Positions 47,016 through 56,105 of a stretch of DNA of 64,000 bases are shown here, piece by piece. The DNA is from Thermoplasmata archaeon (GTDB lineage: Archaea > Thermoplasmatota > Thermoplasmata > Lutacidiplasmatales > UBA184). The position numbers were made by a program, and so were the translations under genes. The first letter of the stretch is position 1. The number at the start of each line of letters is the position of its first letter. The stretch spans positions 35,351 through 99,350 of the forward strand of contig JAKIWG010000003.1 of assembly GCA_022750155.1 (NCBI GenBank). Direction: 5' to 3'. Under the pieces are notes generated by a model that did no database searches, had not been told where the DNA came from, and saw only the letters and a list, made by a program, of their open reading frames with translations.

Positions 47016-47846
47016 ATGGCAGCGCGCCCCCCCACATCTGGACTTGCCGACCTGCGTCGGAGCGGCGCCATCACAGAACTTCTGTTCCTGTACGCCTGTG
47101 CGACCGTCGAGCCCACCCAGCTCCGTCCGATCGCGATCGAACTCGGCGTGACGGTCCAGGCGGTCTCTCACTCCTACCGACAACTCGCGCGCCGCGGCCT
47201 CGCCGAAGTACGCGGGGGCCACTACCTTCCGACCGTGAAGGGCGTCGCCTGGCTACACCGGTCGCTCGGAAGGTTGGGAGAGGATGTCCACGGTCGGCTC
47301 GGCCGCCTGAGGGTCATCCGGAGCTGCCGGGCCGTCGCCCTCTCGGAGATCCACGACGGGGACCCGGTCTCGCTCCAGATGGTCGATGGGGTCCTCTCCG
47401 CCCACCGGGGCAGCGCAGGGCCTTCCAAGGGGGTCGCCGCACGAGGGGGTCCGGCGGGGAGCCTCGTCGAGGTGGGTGAGCTCGAGGGGATCGTTCCCAT
47501 CTCCCCGGCGCCCGTGACCATTCGCACCCTCTCCGATTCGGACCTGCACGACCGGCGCATCAGTTCGCGACTACGCTCGGCCATCTCACGCGAAGGCTCC
47601 GGAGTTCTGGGGGCCCAGGGGCTGGAGGCGTACCATCTGCTCCGCTCGGCGTCGCGGCGGCCCGTAACCCGCTTCGCCGTGGCGGCCGCGGCCCAGGAGG
47701 CCTCCCGGATCGGAGTTCCCGCGACGGTAGTCGTGCTGGACTCCGAGCTGCCCCGATTCCTGGCCGAGTTCGCCGGGAGCGCTCCGCCCCCCCTCCAGGT
47801 CGTTCCGCTAGGACGGGAGCGCAGGAGCGGCCGCCGGAACCGCTGA
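47016..47846 (+). CDS. Winged-helix transcriptional regulator (archaeal)
   Basis: SGAITELLFLYACATVEPTQLRPIAIELGVTVQAVSHSYRQLARRGLAEVRGGHYLPTVKGVAWLH, clear wHTH; C-terminal domain unrecognised. Confidence 0.7.
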   Translation: MAARPPTSGLADLRRSGAITELLFLYACATVEPTQLRPIAIELGVTVQAVSHSYRQLARRGLAEVRGGHYLPTVKGVAWLHRSLGRLGEDVHGRLGRLRVIRSCRAVALSEIHDGDPVSLQMVDGVLSAHRGSAGPSKGVAARGGPAGSLVEVGELEGIVPISPAPVTIRTLSDSDLHDRRISSRLRSAISREGSGVLGAQGLEAYHLLRSASRRPVTRFAVAAAAQEASRIGVPATVVVLDSELPRFLAEFAGSAPPPLQVVPLGRERRSGRRNR

Positions 47847-49145
47847 ACGCCACCGGGCCTCGAGCGACCGGAGCTCCGCCTGGAGCGCGGGTAGACCGTC
47901 GACCTCCCGGGCCCCGGCCGAGCGAAGGGCCTCCCAGGCCCTCGCTCCGGCGCCCCCGGCGAAGTCCCGTTGGTCGATGGGGGTCGGTGCCAGGAGGTAG
48001 GTCGGCGTCTGTGGGACGAACGGTTCGAGGTCGTCGAGGTTGGCGATGTTCGATGGGCCCACGGCGAACGGGGCCACGACGATCACGCGGGCCTGCTCGA
48101 GAAGCCGACGGTGCGCCGAGCGCACCTCCGCTCCGAGAGGAGCGAACGGGACTTCGACCACCATCGGGATCCCGAGGACCTCGGCCGTCTCGGCGTCCGT
48201 GTCCAGCAGGTGGAGCGCCCCGGTCGTCACCCGATACCCATCGTCCGAGAGCGCCCGAAGGACGGGGGCCCCCGCCCCCCCTCCGCCGACCACGTGGACC
48301 GGACCGAATCCCGGACCCGCCAGGATCGCCGGGCCTTCGACGACCCTCTGGTGCGGCAGCAGGTAGGGCACGCCGGTGCGGGGGTCGCGGCGAAGGTCGG
48401 CCGTGACCCCCCACACGCGAGCGAGCAACCCCTCGGAGAGTACCCTGGCAGGGTCGCCATCGTCGTACTTGCGACCCCGGGAGAGAATGACGACCCGGTC
48501 TGCGAAGCGGGCGGCGAGGTTGAGGTCGTGGAGCGCCGCGATGACGGTGGTCCCCCGACGGCGCGAGAGGGTGCGCACCCGTTCGAGGATGTCGAGCTGG
48601 TGACCGATGTCGAGATGGGACGTCGGCTCGTCCAGGAGGATCAGCGGGGTATCCTGCGCCAAGGCGCGTCCGAGAACCGCCCGTTGCCGCTCTCCTCCGC
48701 TCAGGGTCTGGACCCCATCGTCCCCCCGGTCCCCCAGTCCGAGATCGCTCAGCGATTCTTCCACCCGCTCCCGATCCACGGCCGACTCCGCCTGGAACCG
48801 ACCCCGGTACGGGTAGCGCCCGTAGCCCACGTACTCCCGGACCGTAGGATTGTCGCGGTTGGCCTCCTCTTGGGGCACCCAGGCGACGCGCCGAGCCCGC
48901 TCGGTGATCGGGAGCTCGTCGACGGGGGTCCCGAAGAGCGTGGCCCGTCCCGCGCTCGGCCGGATGAACCCCAGGAGGACCCGGAGGAGGGTGGTCTTTC
49001 CCGAGCCGTTCGGGCCGGCGAGCGCCACGAACTCTCCGGCCCCGACGGAAAGGTCGACCTCGTGGAGGACGGTCCGGGACCCGAAACGGACGGTCACCCC
49101 CTCGAGACCGGCCACCGCCCTGCCGGAAGCCGACGGCGCCCTCAC
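47808..49145 (-). CDS. ABC transporter ATP-binding protein (BtuD/FecE-like) with extra C-terminal Rossmann-like domain
   Basis: LAGPNGSGKTTLLRVLLG, LSGGERQRAVLGRALAQDTPLILLDEPTSHLD; extension after residue ~260: VHVVGGGGAGAPVLRALSDDGYRVTTGALHLLDTD. Confidence 0.88.
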   Translation of the reverse strand: MRAPSASGRAVAGLEGVTVRFGSRTVLHEVDLSVGAGEFVALAGPNGSGKTTLLRVLLGFIRPSAGRATLFGTPVDELPITERARRVAWVPQEEANRDNPTVREYVGYGRYPYRGRFQAESAVDRERVEESLSDLGLGDRGDDGVQTLSGGERQRAVLGRALAQDTPLILLDEPTSHLDIGHQLDILERVRTLSRRRGTTVIAALHDLNLAARFADRVVILSRGRKYDDGDPARVLSEGLLARVWGVTADLRRDPRTGVPYLLPHQRVVEGPAILAGPGFGPVHVVGGGGAGAPVLRALSDDGYRVTTGALHLLDTDAETAEVLGIPMVVEVPFAPLGAEVRSAHRRLLEQARVIVVAPFAVGPSNIANLDDLEPFVPQTPTYLLAPTPIDQRDFAGGAGARAWEALRSAGAREVDGLPALQAELRSLEARWRSAVPAAAPALPS

Positions 49146-50257
49146 GAATCCCCCATGGTACTCGCCTGGCGGCGTCGGTAGAGGAGCGTCAGGAAGAACG
49201 GTGCGCCCGCGAACGAGGTGAAGATTCCGACCGGGAGCTGGGTGCCCGGTAGGACCGTGACGGCGAGGTCGTTGGCTGCGAGGAGGAACAGACCGCCCGT
49301 CATCGCGCTGAGCGGCAGCACCACCCGGTAGTCCGAGCTTACGGTCCTCCGGACGATGTGTGGAGCGACCAGCCCCACGAATCCCACGACTCCAGTGAAT
49401 GCGACGGCCATCGCGGTGACGAGGGAAGCGAGCAGGATCAGCCGTTGCCGGAGCCGTGCGGTCGGCACCCCGATGCTCTGGGCGACGTCGTTTCCCAACT
49501 GCATGACGTTGAGTTCCCGCCCATGGAGGACGAGAAGGGTTGAGGCGATGAGGATCCCTCCGAACGCGACCCCATCGCGGTTCCACGTCGCGCCGCCGAC
49601 CCCCCCTAACAGCCAGAAGCTCACCTGGAGACTGCCGGTAGGATTGTACAGCAGGACGATCGTCAGCGTGGCCGAGAGGAAGCTCGCCAATGCGACTCCC
49701 GTGAGCAACAGGGTCTCGACCGAGCCGGACCGGCCCCGGGCGGCGAGCAGGATCGCCACGCCCGCCCCCAACGACCCGGCGAACGCCAACACCGGAAGGA
49801 CCAGGCTCGCCTCGGCCTCGCCGATCCGGAACACGTAGACGAACGCCGCTCCGAGCGCGCCGCCGCTCGAGAGTCCGAGCAGGTACGGGTCGGCGAGGGG
49901 GTTCCGGAACACCCCCTGGAGCGTCGCGCCCGATATCCCGAGCGCCGCGCCCGCGAGGAGGGCCAGGAGCAAGACGGGCAGCCGCTCGTCCCAGACGATC
50001 TCAACGTAGGCGGAGCAGAGCGGAGCCGAGTCGGTCACGCCCGCGCAGGGCTGGGCGTACACCGCCCCGCCCGACAGTTGGTGGAGAATGATCCGGAAGA
50101 CCTCCGTCGGGGGGATGGGGACCGACCCGACGAGGGGAGAGAGGAGCACGAGGGCAACCCCGAGAAGGGTGATCGCCAGCGCCGATCGCCATCGCCCCGG
50201 ATGGGGGGGGCGGGAGTGGGGCGACGCGGCGTCCACCGCGTCCGCCGCGGCCGACAC
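49142..50257 (-). CDS. FecCD/BtuC-family ABC transporter permease
   Basis: RLPVLLLALLAGAALGISGATLQGVFRNPLADPYLLGLSSGGALGAAF; GVVGFVGLVAPHIVRRTV. Confidence 0.93.
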   Translation of the reverse strand: MSAAADAVDAASPHSRPPHPGRWRSALAITLLGVALVLLSPLVGSVPIPPTEVFRIILHQLSGGAVYAQPCAGVTDSAPLCSAYVEIVWDERLPVLLLALLAGAALGISGATLQGVFRNPLADPYLLGLSSGGALGAAFVYVFRIGEAEASLVLPVLAFAGSLGAGVAILLAARGRSGSVETLLLTGVALASFLSATLTIVLLYNPTGSLQVSFWLLGGVGGATWNRDGVAFGGILIASTLLVLHGRELNVMQLGNDVAQSIGVPTARLRQRLILLASLVTAMAVAFTGVVGFVGLVAPHIVRRTVSSDYRVVLPLSAMTGGLFLLAANDLAVTVLPGTQLPVGIFTSFAGAPFFLTLLYRRRQASTMGDS

Positions 50258-50260
50258 GAT

Positions 50261-51307
50261 TCAGACCGGGACCCCGGGATGGAACAGGGCGAGCAGGGCC
50301 GGAAGGCCGTCCAGGATCATGGTAGGGTCAGGTTCCGTGAGGAAGTTCGAGTTCAGCCCGATCGCCCGACCGGACTGCACCGCGGCAAAGCTCGACCAGT
50401 CGGGCCCTTGGGCGTAGTCGGGGAGACCGAGGCCGAACCCCGTCCCATAGACGATGAACTGAGGTCGGGCGGCGAGCACGGCCGAGCCGCTGAGCTCTGG
50501 GTAAGGCAGGGTCGAGTTGGCCGAGATGCTCGTCGCGCTCGCGAGTTCGATGAGGGAGGTCCCGAAGGTCCCGGGTCCGAACGAATAGTACCCCGGCGAG
50601 GGGCTACCGGCAGCCACTGGCGAGTAGGTCACCATGACCGTGGGGAACGGTGTGCCGGCGTTGGTGAGGTTCTGCGCGACCCGAGTCGCGTTCCCCAGTC
50701 CCAGGGCAAGGTCGGCGCTGAGCAGGCTCGCCGATGCACTGGCATGGAAGAGGCTGCCGAGGAGGTCGACATCGAGCACGATCCCGCTCAGCGTCGTGGG
50801 CTGAAGGATCAGGACCGGGATCCCGTACGTAGTGCTGATCTCCTCGACGTCGGCGACCGAGATGATGGTGGAGGCGAGTACGAGTTGGGGGGAAACCGCG
50901 AGGAGCTGCTCTACGTTCAAGGTAGGCCCGACCTGCACACACATTGAGCTCGAGAGGTTCCACAGGGAGACTTGGTCCGAAGAGTAGTCGGCGGAGAGGC
51001 CACCGAACGCCGCACTGTAACAGTCGACGGCGACAACGTGGGAACGCAGCCCCAGACGGTACATGGAGTCCATGATGCTCGGGGAGAGCACCGCGACGCG
51101 GGATGGGTTCACGGGGACGTTGACCGTCCGGCCGACATCGTCGGTCAGGCTCATCGTGGTCGCGGAGGCGGAGGGGTGGTTCTGACGGATCTCGAAATAC
51201 GCCGCTGTGGCCGCCACGGCCGCGCCGGCCGCGACCAGGACGGCTACGGCGAACCACGCGAACGAGATAGACCGTGCCGGGCCGGTACTGGGGGGATTCA
51301 ATGACAT
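50261..51307 (-). CDS. ABC transporter substrate-binding protein (BtuF/FepB-like)
   Basis: N-terminal TM; MSLTDDVGRTVNVPVNPSRVAVLSPSIMDSMYRLGL; precedes FecCD and ATPase genes. Confidence 0.88.
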   Translation of the reverse strand: MSLNPPSTGPARSISFAWFAVAVLVAAGAAVAATAAYFEIRQNHPSASATTMSLTDDVGRTVNVPVNPSRVAVLSPSIMDSMYRLGLRSHVVAVDCYSAAFGGLSADYSSDQVSLWNLSSSMCVQVGPTLNVEQLLAVSPQLVLASTIISVADVEEISTTYGIPVLILQPTTLSGIVLDVDLLGSLFHASASASLLSADLALGLGNATRVAQNLTNAGTPFPTVMVTYSPVAAGSPSPGYYSFGPGTFGTSLIELASATSISANSTLPYPELSGSAVLAARPQFIVYGTGFGLGLPDYAQGPDWSSFAAVQSGRAIGLNSNFLTEPDPTMILDGLPALLALFHPGVPV

Positions 51308-51403
51308 TGGATTTCAGGCAAACGTCCTTTCACATAAGGGTTCCGACGGTCTATCCGGCCGGGCGATGGTCGAACGCGGCGGGAGACTCCGCGGAGCACG
51401 ACA

Positions 51404-51412
51404 AAGCATATC
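51404..51412 (+). promoter_or_regulatory. TATA-like box for tRNA-Trp
   Basis: aagcatatc 26-34 nt upstream of the predicted mature tRNA 5' end. Confidence 0.4.
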
Positions 51413-51437
51413 TTCTCGGACCCTCCGGGTCCGATGG

Positions 51438-51597
51438 GGGAGCATAGGCTAATTTGGTAGACCAGCGGGCTCCAGTCAGGCTCGCCGACCGGCGTGCCTG
51501 CGATTAGGTTCTGCGGAGGGACCCATGGGTCCCGATGACGAGTGACTGGAGCGCGCGGAGAGACCCGCATATCGGGGTTCAAATCCCCGTGCTCCCA
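51438..51597 (+). tRNA. tRNA-Trp (CCA) with an intron of about 87 nt (51476..51562) at position 37/38
   Basis: Acceptor GGGAGCA/TGCTCCC; anticodon arm GCGGG-CT-CCA-G|intron|A-CCCGC; T-arm CGGGG-TTCAAAT-CCCCG; discriminator A. Splice junction fits 3-4-3 bulge-helix-bulge: AG|T bulge, CTCC:GGAG helix, AG|A bulge. D-stem GGCT/GACC contains a C-A mismatch. Confidence 0.88.
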
Positions 51598-51818
51598 TCC
51601 CCCCTCCCGAATACGTACGGCATTCCGAGGACGGAGGTGAGGGCGCCCGGACCGGGCGGCAACTCCATCGACCTCCGCGGGAGCCGGCGGACCGGGTGGC
51701 CCGCGCCCACGCTTCGGTGGCCGTGCGGACGCTACGGTTAGACCACCCGACGAATCGAAGGCTGGGCGAAGGAGGCCGAATCACGGGCCTCCCCCGCCGA
51801 AAGGGTTCGCCCGATTCC

Positions 51819-52703
51819 CTAAGTCTCGACTATGGAGACCAGTTGGTACCCGTTGCCCAGCGTTCCCATGTTGATGTAGCCGGTCGCCACGCCGGTGTAG
51901 GTTTGCATCTCCATCACGACGTCGCCGCCAATGTAGGTGGCGATAGCGTACCGGTCGGCGCTGTTCGTCACGGCGGTGATCCCGTAGTGGAGCAGGGTGG
52001 TGCCTGAGAACGCGCTCAGCGCGGTGTGGGCCGAGGAGTTGTAGTAGCTGCACGAGGTCGCGTTGTAGCAGTACGAGTAGTTATCGACGAAGTTGTAGGC
52101 GTATGGCCCATTGGTGAAGAACGAGGGGTACGTGACCACGCCCGTCGTCATGTCCACGAGCGTCGCGTCGACGATGACCTGGCTGATCGCCTCTGCCACG
52201 CACTGCGAGTAACCGTAGCCACGGGACGCGTTGTATACCGCATTGGGGCACTTCCCCGAGTATACCAGGCTGTAATTCCCCATGGCCGTTAGGTTCCAGG
52301 TCACGTTGAAGGTCGTCGTCACCGCGGAGCCGAGGGGAACGTGGACCGGTAGGCTGACCTGGACCGCGTCCTGAATGAGGGCGTAGCTTGCCGGGGACGC
52401 CTTGCCCGCGGGGCCTGTGCAGGTCGAAGCCCGCGCCGCGCCCGTCCAATGCCCGAATCCCGTGCTCGCGCTGAAAACGGCCGGCTTACCGGAGATCTTC
52501 CCGCATCCGCTCAGCTCGGTGATGTCGTTGTACGGGGTGACTAGCGCATGGTGGTAGGGTGCGTGATAGGTCACGGTGGCCGGAACGGTACCCCCCGCGG
52601 CCGTCGACGAGACCATGATCAGGCACGTGAAGACGGCGATCGCCCCGCTCGCCCACCACGCACCGAGTCCCCGCAATCGTCCTTCGTTTCGCTTCGTACT
52701 CAT
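51819..52703 (-). CDS. Secreted/surface protein of unknown function
   Basis: Signal-like LGAWWASGAIAVFTCLIMVSSTAAGG; Tyr/Ser/Thr/Asn-rich ectodomain; start at MSTKRNEGRL; TATA-like tatata at about 52764 upstream. Confidence 0.65.
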   Translation of the reverse strand: MSTKRNEGRLRGLGAWWASGAIAVFTCLIMVSSTAAGGTVPATVTYHAPYHHALVTPYNDITELSGCGKISGKPAVFSASTGFGHWTGAARASTCTGPAGKASPASYALIQDAVQVSLPVHVPLGSAVTTTFNVTWNLTAMGNYSLVYSGKCPNAVYNASRGYGYSQCVAEAISQVIVDATLVDMTTGVVTYPSFFTNGPYAYNFVDNYSYCYNATSCSYYNSSAHTALSAFSGTTLLHYGITAVTNSADRYAIATYIGGDVVMEMQTYTGVATGYINMGTLGNGYQLVSIVET

Positions 52704-53048
52704 TGTTCTGCTCCGGCATTGACCCCCGAAGGGGGCCAAGCCGGCGTTTGAATCGCCTGAACCTATATAGACCTCCCACACGATTCTCGTCCCGAACACG
52801 TTCCGCCGACGCCGCATCCGGAAAATCGATTCGCCGGTCGGCCCGCCGGGGGTCGGACCCCCGTGCTGGGATCCGAGGGTTCGTCCCACCGTCGGTAGGG
52901 GGCTCACGGAGAGTAGCTTCCGACGGCACGTTCCCCGGCGGGCTATCGGCCGACATCGGGCGGGGCATCCAGGAACCGAGGGAATCGGCCAGTGGGGCCG
53001 GCCGAGCGAGACCCGGACGGGTCTGGGACGTGTGCAGACCGCCCAGGT

Positions 53049-53681
53049 CTACTCGATCTCGCGACGGCGCCCATCCCGGGAATCGAAGAAGGTCCACCCT
53101 TGCGTGGAGTCGAGCACCAGGTCGCCGTGGATGCGAGCCTCCCGAGTGCCCTTGGCGATGACGAAGCTCACCTCGAGCTGGTGGCGCGTCGCTTCCGGCC
53201 CCGAGTCCGAGAGGCTGGCCGCCTTGATCGCCTCGATCCTCTGCCAATGGACCTCGGTGAATCGCGAGACCGCGATCGAGGGCGAGTAGTCGAGGTCCAC
53301 CCCATCCAACCGGACGCGAACGTCCCGGACGACCTCTGGGCTGCAATTGTAGAGGAAGATCCTCCACGACCCCGACGCAACGGCTGGGGATGGGACGAAC
53401 GAAGGCTCGGCCTCCCGACGCTGGCGTTCTCCGACGGGCCACAAATACGGGAACAGATGGCGGACACCGGTTCCCGCACCCCGGCCCTTCGCCCCGGCGC
53501 GCCATCGCTGGATCGCCCGCAGGCGCGAGCGAAGGTTAGGAGTCTCGTCGCGCCAACCCCCGTAGGCGACGGGAGCGCGGCGGGCGAGCTCGGTTTCCAT
53601 CTGCGACGCCGTCTGTTTCGGGCGTTCCCGTTCCAGGGTCTGGACCTGTCGCTCCAACTCCTGCCGAATCTGTCGCGTCAC
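53049..53681 (-). CDS. Hypothetical protein
   Basis: Open frame with plausible composition (SGSWRIFLYNCSPEVVRDVRVRLDGVDLDYSPSIAVSRFTEVHWQRIEAIKAA); no family recognised. Confidence 0.5.
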   Translation of the reverse strand: MTRQIRQELERQVQTLERERPKQTASQMETELARRAPVAYGGWRDETPNLRSRLRAIQRWRAGAKGRGAGTGVRHLFPYLWPVGERQRREAEPSFVPSPAVASGSWRIFLYNCSPEVVRDVRVRLDGVDLDYSPSIAVSRFTEVHWQRIEAIKAASLSDSGPEATRHQLEVSFVIAKGTREARIHGDLVLDSTQGWTFFDSRDGRRREIE

Positions 53682-53783
53682 CTCATGGCCCCGACAACTG
53701 TCGTGGTACCATCGGCCGAGTAGTTAAACCGCCACGACCCCGAGTGCGGCCGCTGGCTTCGCGGGAGAGAGGTCCGGTCGGGC

Positions 53784-53805
53784 CCTCCTCTTCACGGAGA
53801 GGAGG
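53784..53805. terminator. 8-bp hairpin downstream of the VKOR gene
   Basis: cctcctct-tcacgg-agaggagg, about 26 nt beyond the minus-strand VKOR stop. Confidence 0.35.
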
Positions 53806-53830
53806 AACACATCCTGACGAGGACCCGTCG

Positions 53831-54316
53831 TCACGTCGACGTCGGAGTCCCGTCGGGGACTGGCTCGGGGACGGCACCACGACGCATCCTCCACAGGGTC
53901 CAGGAAAGCGCGACCACCGCTGCCCCGGAGAGATACGCGCCGAGGCAGATCGGGCAGAGTGCGTGGACAATCTCGAGTTCGACGTACGCGAAGACCGCGG
54001 CGAGCGCCAGGCCTAGCAGCGAGAGAACGAAGACCGCCTGGAGCAGTCGCGGGTCGTACGACCGGAGCAGAGGGAGGTCGAGCGCCAGCAGCGCGACGAA
54101 CCCGGCGACCCCCCAGTACCAGTCCTCTACCCCGCTCCCCGGCGGGAAGGTGGTGTCTCCGCTGTGCAGGACCGTGCCGCACGAGACGAACGAGTTGACC
54201 GAACACGCGTTCGCCAGCGATGGGCTCGCCACCTCGAACCCGGCGTACACGCTGAACGATAATCCGACCAGGATCGCGGCGAGGAGCGCGCGGTGGAGGA
54301 CGCGGGCGTCGACCAT
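53831..54316 (-). CDS. Vitamin K epoxide reductase (VKOR)-family membrane oxidoreductase
   Basis: ACSVNSFVSCGTVLHSG...DWYWGVAGF; CxxC active site HALCPICLGAYLSG; 4 hydrophobic segments. Confidence 0.9.
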   Translation of the reverse strand: MVDARVLHRALLAAILVGLSFSVYAGFEVASPSLANACSVNSFVSCGTVLHSGDTTFPPGSGVEDWYWGVAGFVALLALDLPLLRSYDPRLLQAVFVLSLLGLALAAVFAYVELEIVHALCPICLGAYLSGAAVVALSWTLWRMRRGAVPEPVPDGTPTST

Positions 54317-54328
54317 CCCGACGGACCC

Positions 54329-55474
54329 CTATATCTGAGCCATGATCGCGGACACCGACGAGTCGCCAGTAACCGCCGAGGGGGGAGTGAGCCCCGCGTT
54401 CTGGCAGGCCTTGGCGAAGTACGCCTCCAGGTAGACGACCTGTGCCTCGATGGTCGCGTAGACCGGGTCGTTCGGATTCGCGGTCTGCAGGCTCTGTTGA
54501 ACGGAGGTCACGGTCTGACCCTGCAACGCCTGGGGGTCCACGATGGTGCCCACATGAATGTACGTGCCGCCGACCACGAAGAACGGGATTCCGCCCGTAT
54601 CGTAGGCGTTGAGGTACGCCTGCTCGGTGAGGCTCACGTCGGGTTCCGAGATCCTGGACGTGTCCGACCCCTCCTTGACATCCCAAGAAAGGTAGGCGCT
54701 CAGCAGCGAGCTGGACGAAAGGGCGACCTCGGGGGTATTCGGATAGGTGTCCGCGGGGTTGGAGGACGCATAGCTGAGCCCGGACCAGGTCCCGAAGGAA
54801 GCCATCGCCCGCTCGATCGCCCAGCTGGACGCCGAGCAGAACGGGCAGGCTTCCGACCCGTAGAAGAAGACGACGGGCTTGCCGGCGCTTTCCCAGTTAG
54901 GGTTCGGGGCCTTCTCCCAACCCACTCCGGGTCCCTGCGTCGTATCCGGGCTTAGGTTCGGGATTCCCGCGGCAATCGCGAGCAGCCCGGAACCCCCCGC
55001 GAGCACCACGGCGAGAGCGAGCCCGGCAGCCAGTCCCTTTTTCCAATGGTCGGCGAACGGGGCGAGACCGAGGACGAGCGGAACCAGCAAGACCGCTATC
55101 CCGGCGATCACGACGAGGAAGATATCCGGAACCCGAGGGGGGAGCGCAGGGATCAACACCGCGACGCTGGGGAACGCGAGGGCCACCGCGACCCAGACCA
55201 GGCCAGCGATGATCAGGGCGACGCCGAGCACCTCCAGGCGGCCACCCCATCGGCGGGGCGCCGCCGTCGGAGAGTCCTCGCCCGATTCGCCCGGAGTACC
55301 GGGTTTCCCGCTGCGAGTCGATCGGGACTTTCGGGTGAGGTACAGTGCCTTCAGGGCGCGGCCGGGGTCGCCGGAGTCGTCGGAATGCGTGAATCCGACC
55401 TTGGGGTCGTCCGCGATTGATTTCCAGTCGTACCCTTTGGCGCGTAGACGGTTCACGCGATTCCAGTCGGTCAC
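54329..55474 (-). CDS. DUF929-like membrane-anchored thioredoxin/DsbA-like protein
   Basis: KPVVFFYGSEACPFCSASSWAIERAMASFG (CxxC), GGIPFFVVGGTYIHVG; TM helices preceded by cytoplasmic DWNRVNRLRAKGYDWKSIADDPKVGFTHSDDSGDPGRALKALYLTRKS. Confidence 0.82.
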   Translation of the reverse strand: MTDWNRVNRLRAKGYDWKSIADDPKVGFTHSDDSGDPGRALKALYLTRKSRSTRSGKPGTPGESGEDSPTAAPRRWGGRLEVLGVALIIAGLVWVAVALAFPSVAVLIPALPPRVPDIFLVVIAGIAVLLVPLVLGLAPFADHWKKGLAAGLALAVVLAGGSGLLAIAAGIPNLSPDTTQGPGVGWEKAPNPNWESAGKPVVFFYGSEACPFCSASSWAIERAMASFGTWSGLSYASSNPADTYPNTPEVALSSSSLLSAYLSWDVKEGSDTSRISEPDVSLTEQAYLNAYDTGGIPFFVVGGTYIHVGTIVDPQALQGQTVTSVQQSLQTANPNDPVYATIEAQVVYLEAYFAKACQNAGLTPPSAVTGDSSVSAIMAQI

Positions 55475-55703
55475 GTCGGAGGTTCAAGCCCCATGGCCGA
55501 CATTAAGTTTGAGGCCCGCACGGCCACCGGCGCCCCCGAGCGCGAGCATGCACCCGAGACGGGCGGAACGTGGTCAGGGGGGTGGGCCGAACGGTCCATG
55601 ACGGCTCTGCACCCCCCGAGCCCGGCTGCCGGAACGGTTCCGGCGGCACCCCCCCTCTCCCATGATGGGAAGGTGTGCTATATCGGGTGGGATTGGTCCT
55701 GGC

Positions 55704-56105
55704 ATGCTAGAATACACCGGGATCCGGGTCCGCGACCTCGACCGGGCACGGAAGTTCTACTGCGACGGCCTGGGCCTGCGGTCGCTCCGAGCGGGACGGA
55801 TGGCGGCTGGGGGTCAGTGGGAAGAGCTGGAGGACCCGGAGAGCCACCAGAAGCTCGAGCTGAACTTCTATCCGGACCACCCGCCGTACCGGGAGGGGGA
55901 CGAACTGGACCACCTCGGCTTCCAGGTGGAGGACCTCGAAGGCATGATCCGTCGCCTCGAGGCGATGGGGGCCCGCGTCCGGATCCCCCCGTTCGAGGAT
56001 CACGGCGTGCGCCTCGCCTTCCTCTCCGACCCGGATGGGGTCTGGGTGGAGTTGAACCAGCGGTTCCAGAGTGACGAACCCCCGACGTCACGACCCATGG
56101 AGTGA
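55704..56105 (+). CDS. VOC (glyoxalase/bleomycin resistance) family protein
   Basis: YTGIRVRDLDRARKFYCDGLGLRSL...DHLGFQVEDLEGMIRRLEAMGARV...FLSDPDGVWVELNQR. Confidence 0.9.
   Translation: MLEYTGIRVRDLDRARKFYCDGLGLRSLRAGRMAAGGQWEELEDPESHQKLELNFYPDHPPYREGDELDHLGFQVEDLEGMIRRLEAMGARVRIPPFEDHGVRLAFLSDPDGVWVELNQRFQSDEPPTSRPME

Noticed and set aside
51476-51784. Minus-strand 102-aa ORF over tRNA-Trp (ARGFEPRYAGLSARSSHSSSG)
   Set aside because: The ARGFEP-type peptide is the classic false translation of tRNA antisense sequence.
55478-55500. T-arm-like ggaggttcaagcccc near the DUF929 start
   Set aside because: Stem has mismatches and no cloverleaf can be built around it.
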